From Pisolithus tinctorius (lineage: Eukaryota; Basidiomycota; Agaricomycetes; Boletales; Pisolithaceae), in assembly GCA_024663395.1 (NCBI GenBank), contig JANFAH010000031.1, forward strand, positions 496,001 to 560,000: DNA of 64,000 bases, written 5' to 3'. This document shows positions 55,102 through 64,000 of this stretch, in pieces (the stretch's first letter is position 1; each line of letters opens with the position of its first letter). The position numbers and the translations under genes are program-made. A model generated the notes under the pieces. The model was given only the letters and a program-made list of their open reading frames with translations. It was not told the DNA's origin and made no database searches.

Positions 55102-57655
55102 GCATTTTTCATCCAGAATGTGGACATGTGCCTTGCAGCCAAATACTCACAGGTGTGAGAGCAATGACTTGTTCCAACTATAGGCTTCATGTGGGGTCAG
55201 CCTATCCTTCAGGGATCATGTAGGTGACTGGTTTATGAGGTATGCAGCATGAGTGACAGCATCTCCCCAATACTTATTTGGAAGTCCAGCATCATTTAGC
55301 ATTGTGTGAGCACATTCAATGAGTGTGCAATTCATTCACTCAGAGACTCCATTTTCTTGGGGTGTGTAAGGGTTCATTTTTTCATGGTGGACTCCTTTTG
55401 ACTTCAGGTAGGCCTTGAAGTCATGAGAGCAATACTCCCCTCCACCATCACTATGAAGGTAGTTTGGCTGTTTTCCTGTCTCTGCTTCAGCCTGGGCAAA
55501 ATACTCCTTGAGTAGTGGCAGTACTTCATCTCTAGTCTTTAATAGCTTTATGACCAGGTGATGTGAGTGCCCATCAATAGAGGTCACAAAATATTGGTGG
55601 CCTGTCCATGCAGTTGTCTCCATCAGTCCACAGACATCTGAGTATGTCTGATAGAGGATGCTTGGGTTCTCAGTTCCTGACTCGGTTGCAATCACATTCT
55701 GACTTTGCTTCCCTGTGAGGCATGATTTACAAGGTGTGTCACCAACTTGTTTAGAGCTGACTATCTCCATTCCATTGACCATCTCTTTATTTTCCAGTGT
55801 GAGCACAGATTTTGGATTGATGTGACTAGGCAGCAATGCCAGGTCTCAAGAGTTGCCTTTGAGGTCTTAGCATGTGTCACAAGGGCTGATAGAGTAGTCA
55901 TAGGGTTGAGTAGTGCTCCAGGTTGAGTTACCACATATGCAGAGTGGGTTCCAGTGCATGGGGTTGCTGCTAGGATGTAGAGTGAGTTTTGTTTGGTTGC
56001 TGTAGCTGCAATGTTACCACCTGCTAACACCTGGCAGCCATGCTCTCTGAGGACAACCTGTAACCCCCTTGTAGTCAAGGCAGGTACTGATACCAGGTTC
56101 ATATCCAGTTCTGGTACGAAATACACATCACAGAGCATTGTCCCTTTCACAGATCCATCTGGAAGGTGCATGTCAAGCTCTATGTGACCTTTTCCGATAG
56201 CATTGATGGATCTACCATCTCCAATGATGACTGGTTGAGGAGGATTTAACACATGGAAGGTTGTAAACCAGCTGTGTTGGCATGACATGTTTGCTGATGC
56301 TCCTGAGTCAATTATCCAGCTGTCCACATTCAGTTTGGCTCCACTGTAAGTTAGGTAATTAGCGATCCTAGGGACTCCTAGGGATTGAGAGAAAGGGTCT
56401 AGTTCGACCCAGAGGGGCTCTGAGCTTGGATTGAGAAAAGAGGTGAAGGAGAGGATTTGGGTTGGGCAGAATGAATGAAGCAGGGAAACAAGTGAGTGAC
56501 AGTGTCCGGAGGGTCATCTAGGGGTGCCTCAGTGAGGGCTTTCGCAGTCTTTCTTTCACAGTCTTCAATTTTGCAGTCTTCGCAGTCTGGTTCTTCCTTT
56601 TTTGGTTGTGTACTGTAGACCTACACTAGTCCGCAAAAAATGCTGACTAAGCTACCAAAAATGCGCCACAGATGTAGGCTAAGTATCACTAATGTAAATC
56701 AAAGCAAAAATAGGGTAGAAAAGATAAAATAATTAAATCTCCTTAGTAGGGAGTACTTATTCCCTACACTGCTTTGTGCCATAAAGAGTTGGAGAGTGCT
56801 TCCATCTCCACCAGAGGTCACCTGCACTATCTTAGCAGCTAACTCCACTTTCTCTTTAGGTTTCTCCTTTTCCTTTTCCTTGTCACCCTGTGGTGCTTTC
56901 TTGGCAGCCTCATCTGTGGTTTTCTTTTGACATTCCTTCTCAAAGTGACCAAGCTTCTTGCAATAGTGACATCTCTTCTTTTTCTTGTCATCCAGTGCCT
57001 TCCCTTTTCCTTTGTCACTGCCTCTCACTAATAGCACAGTCTGCAAGCTTGACAAACTCCTTGACTGCTCCTCAATCAAGACTTCAGAGGTCACAGAGTC
57101 CACAGTGAGTTTGTCACTTGTAGACATGAGGATTGTGCACAGAGTAGAGTAGGACTGTGGAAGTGAAATGACCATTGCAATAGCTACCAATGTGTCATCT
57201 AGTGGTTGACCAAGGGATCATATGATAGATGCCTTCTGAACCATCAAGTTGAGTTGGGTCTCCAGCAAAGACTCTTCTGAGAGTGTGTTGTGGAATAGCT
57301 CTCCAATGAGGTATGCAATGGTCTGCTTTCCTTTTCCCTTGTATTGTTTGCTGAGTTTGGTCCAGGCTTCTGCTGCTGTCTTTGTGTGTAGGACACCACT
57401 TAATGGCTCGTCCTTTAGTGTGAGGAGGATTTGTGCTCATGCTTCCTTATTCCTTGTCTCCCATTCAGCATAGCCATCCAGGTTTGTCTTGGCATCAGGT
57501 GCTTTCTTTTCCAAGCCACCAACCACAGACCATAACCCATGTAGATCCAGTACCATCTCCACCCATGCCTTCCAATTTTGGAAGTTCAAACCATTACTGT
57601 CAAATGGTGGAATGTCATACAAGTGACTCAACCCTTGAGTCACCTTGCCAGACAT
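55102..57655 (-). pseudogene. Ty1/copia element: gag, protease, integrase part
   Basis: Minus strand from 57655. Gag start MSGKVTQGLSHLYDIPPFDS with FQNWKAWVEMVLD; zinc knuckle RCHYCKKLGHFEKECQKK (~56960); protease WIIDSGASANMSC (~56310); GAG-pre-integrase CLVTS...; integrase DTPCKSCLTGKQ, TYSDVCGLMETTAWTGHQYF, LHSDGGGEYCSHDFKAYLK and PYTPQENGVSE. Several frames and stops; CpG almost absent. A family C-related solo LTR (56345-56768) splits gag from protease. The copia order PR-IN-RT shows the superfamily; RT is not present in the window. Confidence 0.9.
56345..56768 (-). mobile_element. Solo LTR related to family C (424 bp)
   Basis: Minus strand TGTAGGGAATAAG... to ...CTAACTTACA. The first ten bases match the family C LTRs. 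Flanked by CCAC (56341-56344) and CTGC (56769-56772), which read as deaminated forms of CCGC; removing the insert and one copy restores the copia frame. Confidence 0.85.
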
Positions 57656-58044
57656 TGTTGCAGATGAGGCAGTTTCCCTGCTGTAGAGACTGAGGGAGGG
57701 TTTGACATGTCTTCAGACTAAATTTCTGTTGTAGGAACCTTGTAGTCAAATTTGTGAAAATGGAGGTTGAGTGATACAAGCAGGGCTCATAACCAAAGAG
57801 AGTAAGGTAACTCAGGCTTCAAGTTGGACAAAGACTAAGGTATAGTACAAACCTAAAAGAGAGTAAGGTAACTAAATAGAATTAGTATGGTCTAATACTA
57901 AGATATGAGAAGAAGACATTACCTCAGGCTTTGAGTTGGATGAAGACTGAGGTGTGAAGGGAAAATTGTTCTGCCCATACAAGGGGTGATTATGTAAGTA
58001 GGAAGTTCTCACTGTTCTGCACAACATCCAATCTCCAACATCCT
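57656..58044. other. Unassigned, possible copia leader or LTR remnant
   Basis: CpG-poor sequence upstream of the copia gag. agagtaaggtaact recurs near 57798 and 57851, and tcaggctt.gagttgga recurs near 57811 and 57931, a local duplication. No gene seen. Confidence 0.35.
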
Positions 58045-58696
58045 TCACCATACTAAGGGTTCTTCCAGTGTTAAGGATCCAGTTACAGAAGTCAGGGGTG
58101 AGCCCTTTTCCAAAAAATATGCCTCCCTTGCAGGAGTCTTCTCACAAGCCCACCTTGTTGACAAGTCCCATGAACTCCACAATATAGGCTTCAAGTTCTC
58201 ATCTTCCCTGAGTAACAGAAGAAAGTTTAAGGATAGTGAGGGCAGTTTGGTCTCCAGACTCAAAGGTGGCTTTCAACCTTTCAACAAATTGCTTGAAGGT
58301 CTCAAAAAAGAGGTGTCTCCTGAGGTTAATCTCATTTTGATAGTTTTTGGCAAACAAGGTGGCAGCTCCCTTGGTCATAAACATGAGGGCAAATGTGATT
58401 TTTTGGTGATCACTTTCATAGACATGTGAGTTAAGCATGAGGTACCCACAGACCTGTGTGACCCAATTTTGCAGGGTCCAATGGCTCCCATCATATTCTT
58501 GGGGGCAGTTAATGTTAAACTCCCTTCCTCCATTAGGTAGGGGCAACATGTGTTTACTTTCCCTGAGTCCTTCAATGTTTTTGCTCTTACTGCTCCCACC
58601 AACAGGGGGCTCTGGGGACTTGCCAAAGGTCTGGGCATACCACCAAGTTAGCATCTCAGCACTAGGAGTACATTCCATAAATGGATCCCTAGCCAT
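58045..58696 (-). pseudogene. Ty3/gypsy-type gag remnant
   Basis: Minus strand: MARDPFMECTPSAEMLTWWY, then INCPQEYDGSHWTLQNWVTQ, ITFALMFMTKGAATLFAKNY and FKQFVERLKATFESGDQTAL, the layout of fungal retrotransposon gag (capsid). A TGA near 58200 is followed in frame by ELEAYIVEFMGLVNKVGL and more stops. The element it belonged to is interrupted at 58703 by G2c. Confidence 0.7.
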
Positions 58697-58702
58697 GGTT
58701 CT

Positions 58703-59155
58703 TGTTATGTTTCACCCCTGTTTTTCCTCTTTTCACTGTACGATTACCTTGTGTTTGATCTGTTGGACCATCTTTCCTTTTAAAGCCATCTTCTCTCTGA
58801 TCTGACAGCTTTCTATTTCCACCACTAGTGTTATTTGCTTCTTACATGCTTAGGACATGTGTCACTATTGTTCAACCAATAGCATAATTACCTCATTACA
58901 TGCAGATGCCTCATGGTCCATTTCCTTGTAGTATTTAGCCTGCCAGCTCAAGTCTTGGAACCCCAGACTTGAGCTGCTCAATCATACACAGCATTCTCTC
59001 AGAACTTTTCCCTCAGTGCCCCTAACCCAGACCACTCTTACAGGCATTGACTAAATCCTTTGTCATTTACAAAGGTTACTGCAGCTGTTGCTCAGTAGAA
59101 ACCAATTGTCTGCATTTGAGCTCTCCCTATGTCTTGACTTTGGTCAAGCATAACA
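58703..59155 (+). repeat. 5' LTR of G2c
   Basis: TGTTATGTTTCACC... to ...CATAACA, 453 bp, aligned with the other G2 LTRs. Confidence 0.9.
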
Positions 59156-59209
59156 AAAGCTCAAGTCTACCAGCCTTTGGCCAAATTGGTCACTGTTTAG
59201 TGCACCACC

Positions 59210-60713
59210 ACAAACCCCCAAAACAACCAATGTTGAGCACTGTTGTGACCCACTCATGAAGAATCATCATCTGACAAAGAACAGGAGAGCACTGTCACTG
59301 ACACCTCCTCCAATGCACCTGAACAACTGGATAGAGGATTCACTTCTGGTATCCTCTCAAACCTTTTTACTCAGTCACTTGCCATGCTTGGTACTCCCAT
59401 CCCACCAGTACCCACTACCACACTTCCTACACCTCTGCCTCCACCTCAGAATATGATGTCTGGTTCATCATTGAAGGCAATGATTGGCACTGTAGGGAAT
59501 GTAATTTCCCTACTAGGGGAATTGTTTTATTTTGTTCATTTTATTTAGTTTTGATTCTAGGTGTTTTTTTCTGCTAGTGGTACTTAGATTTTCGCATTTT
59601 GGTCGCTTAGTCAGCATGACCTAGTACTGGATGTAGTTAGTTTTTTTTTAAAAAAAATAGAGGAGTTACCACAGATGAGAGACAAGTTTGAGCAGGTCAT
59701 TTCCCTGCACCCAGACAGCCATAGAAGCCCTCAGACGTCCTCCAGGATCCAGTCCCAGGCTATAGAAGGCCCTTTTGGCTTACTCTCTCCCCTCAGATTT
59801 CACCCTACCCCTCACTCTCCCATTTAAATCATTTTCCTACAGTGCTACCACCATCAAGGCCACAGAATTGAAGATTGGTGCTCCATCTGATTTTGATGGA
59901 GACCAGAAGAATGCTATGAGTTGGCTGTACTCTGTACAGACCTATCTCTTAGTAAATGAAGAAATCTATGACACTGACACCAAAAAGGTTGTCTATGCTC
60001 TGTTGTATACAAAGAAAGATGTTGCTCACTCTCGGGCAGCTACCTTCCAGAAAATGTCTCTGGAAAAGACCCCCCTGAGTTTCAGCTCCTTTACCAATTT
60101 TATGAAAGATTTCAAGAACTCTTTTGCCTCCTCTGACACTGCCAGTACTGCAATTGCCAAATTGCATACCATGAAACAAAAAGATTCAGTGGAACAATAC
60201 ATCACTGACTTCCAAACTGCTGCCACTGACTCTACCATCATGGAAGATGTTGCCTTGATCGAGTTCTTCTCACAAGGACTCAAACCTTTCATTGTGAACC
60301 ACATCCACATGATGGAAACCACTCCCACCAAAGTCACTGAGTGGTATACTCTGGCACAAAAGTTTGACACAAAGTGGAGAAAGGTAAATGAATTCTCTGG
60401 AAAGAAAGAAAAGAGAATGTTCTATCCCAAGAACAATCTCTCTGAAGAAAAAGATCTGAATGCCATGGACATGGATGGAGTGAAACTCTCCAAAGAAGAA
60501 AGAGACTGACACATTAAAGAAGGAAGATGTTTCAGTTGTGGAAACAAAGGACATCTCTCCCAAGAATGTCCTGACAAAGGGAAAACTCACCAGAAAAAAA
60601 TAAAGAAGATCCACAAGATTGTGGAGGTCGAAGAAAGCAACGATGAAGAAAAAGTCGCTGGTCCTTCTGTTACCTTGGTGAACATCACTAGGGCACTCAG
60701 AAAGGATTTTTAG
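59210..60713 (+). pseudogene. G2c gag, interrupted by a solo LTR
   Basis: The position of the start codon reads ACA, so the ATG is lost. Capsid sequence resumes after the solo LTR with IKATELKIGAPSDFDGDQKN. TGA near 60507 lies before the zinc knuckle (CFSCGNKGHLSQEC). Ends GATTTTTAG at 60711-60713. Confidence 0.88.
59491..59841 (+). mobile_element. Family C solo LTR (351 bp)
   Basis: TGTAGGGAATG... to ...TTTTCCTACA, matching the LTRs of the element at 29210-33641. Flanks GCAC (59487-59490) and GTGC (59842-59845) read as a deaminated GCGC duplication; removing LTR and one copy restores the gag frame. Confidence 0.9.
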
Positions 60714-63700
60714 AAGGGAACTCTGAGTTGACACCAGATGTTCCCCACACTAAGGACAGTTCTATTTCTGTTGTGCCTGTACTTGTATCCTCTACACCAA
60801 AATGTACTATGCAGGTCCCCATTTCCCTCTATGCATCAGAAAGAACCACCAAAGTTGTCAACACCACCACTCTAGTTGACTCTGGAGCAGAAATATCTTG
60901 CATAGACTGGGGATTCATGCAAAAACACCAAATCCCTACTCAACAACTTGCAGAACCCATCCTCACTAAGAATGCAGATGGGACTCAGAACTCCAAGGGA
61001 AAAATCCTGTTTTCTGCTACCTTGTACTTCAGGATTGAAGGACTTGTCCATCAATCCTTCTTCCACATTATCAACTGTGGAATGGAAAACATCATCCTAG
61101 GCCTCCCTTGGCTCCAAGAAAACAATCCCATCGTCAACTGGAGAATGGGAACCCTCTCCATTGATGAAAAGACTGATAGGTCTAAAGAGTTAAAATGCAA
61201 CATCTCTTCTGTTGTGATTGAAGAACCCACTGTGAACCTTGTGTCCCCTGCCAAGAAGAAAGGGATAAACAAGTTCATGGATTATGAAGAACCAGAAGGG
61301 GAAACCATCTATGCACACTTTGTGATGTCAGTTGGAAAACTTGTAGAAGAAGCCAAGAAGATTAATCCAAACAATAGTCTTCTTCAAAAAATCACCATGG
61401 CTACTGAGTTAGCCCAAGAAGAACACAAGAAGAAACTGAAAGCTGTCCTCCCTGAAGACTATAAGGACCTTGCCTCAGTCTTCAAGAAACCTTCCAATGG
61501 AGTTTTACCTCCATCATGACCCTATGACCATGCCATCAACCTTGTCAACAACTTCATCCCCAAGGTGGCAAAGGCATACCCACTCTCCCCCTCCAAAAGG
61601 GAGTCTGCAGAGAAATTTATCAAAGAAAACCTTTGAGAGGGTAAGATCCATCCCTTGAAGTCTCCCCAAGCTGCCCCCTTCTTCTTTGTTGGAAAGAAGG
61701 ATGGCTCCCTCCAACCCTGCCAAGACTACTGATATCTGAATAAGAATATGGTGAAGGACATGTACCCCCTTCCCCTTATTTCAGATCTCATTGATAAACT
61801 CAAGGGAGCATCTGTCTTCACAAAGATGGATGTAAGATCAGGCTACAACAACATCCACATCAAAGAAGGAGATCAGTGGAAAGCCATGTTCATTATGCAT
61901 AAAGGACTCTTCAAACCAACAGTTATGTTCTTCAGATTATGCAACTCCCCTGCCACCTTCCAACGATTCATGAATGACTCCTTCCAAGACATGATCACTG
62001 AAGGATGGCTGGTCATCTACATGGATGACCTCCTCATTTTCTCTACCAATCCTGAAGAACATAAATGAAGAACTCATCACATTCTTGAATGAATGAGGGA
62101 ACTATCACTCCCTCTCAAACTAGAAAAATGCCATTTCGATCTGACTGAGGTGGAATACCTTGGGATGATTATCAAAGAAAACACCATTGCCATGGACCCC
62201 ATCAAAAGTCCAGGGTATTGCCAAATGGCCTGTCCCAAAGAAGGTCAAGGATGTGCAATCCTTTTTAGGGTTTTCCAATTTCTATCAAAGATTCATCCCA
62301 TACTATTCAGACATTGCATGACCCCTAATAGACCTTACCGAGAAAATGACTGCTTGGGAATGGTCTAAGAAATGCCAAACTGCCTTTGAACTCCTGAAAC
62401 AGATTTTTATGGCACAACTGACCCTTCGAATGCCTGATACCTCTCAGCCATTCATAATAACCACCAATGCATCAAAGTATGCAACTGGAGGTGTTCTCCT
62501 CCAAGAAGATTCAAATGGCCAGTGGCAACCCTGCACCTTCATCTCCCAATCATTTAACCCCACAGAAAGAAACTATGACATCTATGACAGAGAACTGTTA
62601 GGAGTTATTCATGGATTGAAGTCCTGGAGGCATTACCTCCATGGATCACCATTCCTGGTCAAGGTCTTCACCAACCATAAAAACTTGACCTACTTCAAAG
62701 CACCCCAGAACTTGAATTGTTGCCAGGCTCACTGGCTCCTTGATCTTGCAGACTTTGATCTGCAACTTGAATACATTCCTGGCAAGGACCTGGCCACCCC
62801 TGATGCACTCTCCTGATGACCTGACCACATTCCTGATGACGATGAAAATAACAAAGGAGTTACCCTCCTCCCACAGACCTTGTTTGTTAATCTCATTGAC
62901 ACAAACCTCACTCAGAAAGTCACATCCTCCTCCATGAAGGACCCTGTAGTCCAAATGGCACTTCATGCCATAGAAAATGTTGACATGCCACTCCCATTTA
63001 AACCCCACCTCTCTGATTGGAGATTTGACAATGGGGTGTTGCTCTATAAAGACCAAGTTTATATCCTGGACAACCCCTCCCTCCAACAGACTGTCATGTC
63101 CAACCACCATGACCACCCCTCTGCAGGACACCCTGGTGTCTTGAAAACCCAACAACTCATGTCCTCCAAGTTTTGGTGGCCTGGACTCACTTCTTTGTCC
63201 GAAAAGATGTTGAAGGCTGTGCTACATGCCAGCAAAATAAGGTTAGTACCCACCTGACAACACCACCCCTTACACTGATCCCCTCAACCTCAACCCACCC
63301 TTTCCAACAGATCTCTTGCAATCTCATTACCAATCTTCCCCTTTCTAAGGGTTACAATTCCCTTTTGGTCATGGTAGACCATGGGCTTACAAAGGGGGTA
63401 ATTTTAACACCCATGAAGAAAACCACCTCCACTGTGGACATTGCAACACTCTTTTTCAAGAAGGTCTACTCCTGCTTTGGGTTGTATGACAAAATCATAT
63501 CTGATCAAGGCCCTCAGTTTGCCTCTGCATTTGCAAAAGAACTTGCTTCCCTTCTGGGATACTCTCTTGCCCTGTCAACAGCATACCACCCTCAAACTGA
63601 TGGAGAAACAGAATGCATAAATCAGGAGGTTGAAACATACCTCCACATCTTCTGTCAAAACAACCCTGCCTCATGGGTGGACAACCTCCCAATGGCCAAA

Positions 63701-64000
63701 TTTGCACATAACCACTGCCCTCATTCTGTCACCCATCAATCACTGTTCTACCTCATGTACAGGTATGAACCAAAACCCCTTCCATCCCTTATCACAGAAA
63801 CCCACCTTCCTGCCACCAAGTCCAGACTCAAGGAACTCCAAAAGGCTAGGGAGGAAGCCCTTGTGGCACATGACTTGGCCAGAAAAGCTATGAAAGATCA
63901 CTCATCACAACCCTTCACCCTGTTTCAAAAAGGTGATAAAGTTTGGCTAGAAGCACAGGACCTGAAGTGTTCCTATGAAAATAGAAAGATTTCCCCAAAA
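60714..64000 (+). pseudogene. G2c pol, 5' part
   Basis: Protease LVDSGAEISCIDW has the normal DSGA. RT with [12 protein letters not shown] and [10 protein letters not shown]; RNase H ITTNASKYATGG; integrase ISDQGPQFASAF, where the R of DRG reads Q. TGAs replace arginine at PPS-stop-PYDHAIN, ENL-stop-EGK and DY-stop-YLN. A frameshift lies near 62205 (DPIKSPGY). At [10 protein letters not shown] it still has CGA, where G2b has TGA. Truncated by the window edge before the chromodomain. Confidence 0.9.

Larger units (their letters stand above)
58703..64000 (+). mobile_element. Chromovirus G2c, decayed, runs off the window
   Basis: 5' LTR 58703-59155, primer site AGCTCAAGTCT at 59158-59168, gag with a solo LTR inside, and pol to the window end. 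Same family as G2a and G2b; CpG strongly depleted. Confidence 0.92.

Noticed and set aside
1..64000. tRNA or rRNA genes
   Set aside because: No cloverleaf with internal promoter boxes and no rRNA signature were recognised by eye; a covariance-model scan was not possible.
23006..64000. Classical RIP as the cause of decay
   Set aside because: The stops inspected trace to CGA codons and both strands' products of CpG change, so CpG deamination explains them without a CpA preference.

Overview
The window looks like a transposon-dense stretch of a filamentous fungal genome, most likely a basidiomycete of the Agaricomycetes. The first gene has 50-75 bp GT-AG introns and short exons. The repeats are Ty3/gypsy chromoviruses, a Ty1/copia element, a PIF/Harbinger transposon and a Tc1/mariner-type fold-back element. 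Most copies show heavy loss of CpG (CG to TG/CA). No rRNA, tRNA or CRISPR was seen. Species is not assigned.

Layout. 0-5 kb: a CpG-rich 13-exon gene of unknown function (1231-4604) with tandemly duplicated exon-intron modules and a ~101-104 bp tandem repeat behind it. 5.9-7.0 kb: rearranged, CpG-depleted pseudogene pieces of the RNA polymerase II largest subunit (RPB1). 7.2-9.4 kb: a 2.2 kb minisatellite of 21-22 bp units; 10.07-10.37 kb: a 44 bp minisatellite. 10.5-11.3 kb: a small two-exon gene on the minus strand. 11.8-16.2 kb: LTR-like elements (families named B and A here). 16.2-22.9 kb: a decayed chromovirus (G1a) split by a much fresher PIF/Harbinger transposon (18722-22057). 23.0-33.9 kb: chromovirus G2a, interrupted by a gag-only LTR element (family C, 29210-33641). 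33.9-40.3 kb: a 45 bp minisatellite interrupted by full-length chromovirus G1b (34382-40248, minus). 41.3-42.2 kb: short tandem repeats. 42.2-44.9 kb: B copy with a fold-back element inside. 44.9-57.7 kb: a minus-strand copia element broken by full-length chromovirus G2b (44998-51836), a nested A/B pair (52544-55096) and a solo LTR (56345-56768). 58.0-58.7 kb: a gag remnant. 58.7 kb to the end: chromovirus G2c, cut by the window edge.

The nesting gives relative ages. Copia, G1a, G2a and G2c are old and CpG-stripped; G2b and G1b are intermediate, with reading frames broken mainly by CGA-to-TGA changes; the Harbinger element still has CpG-rich genes and perfect 90 bp ends. Several insertion sites can be checked against uninterrupted paralogous copies inside this same window.

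Main points of interest: (i) B- and C-type LTR elements leave 4 bp target duplications whose two copies look like differently deaminated versions of an N-CG-N site; (ii) both chromovirus families carry an 11 nt primer-binding site complementary to a stretch of their own LTR, as in Tf1 self-priming; (iii) the G2 Pol runs past its chromodomain into a ~370-residue domain with two zinc-knuckle-like motifs; (iv) the 1.8 kb B element encodes an unrecognised ~220-residue protein.
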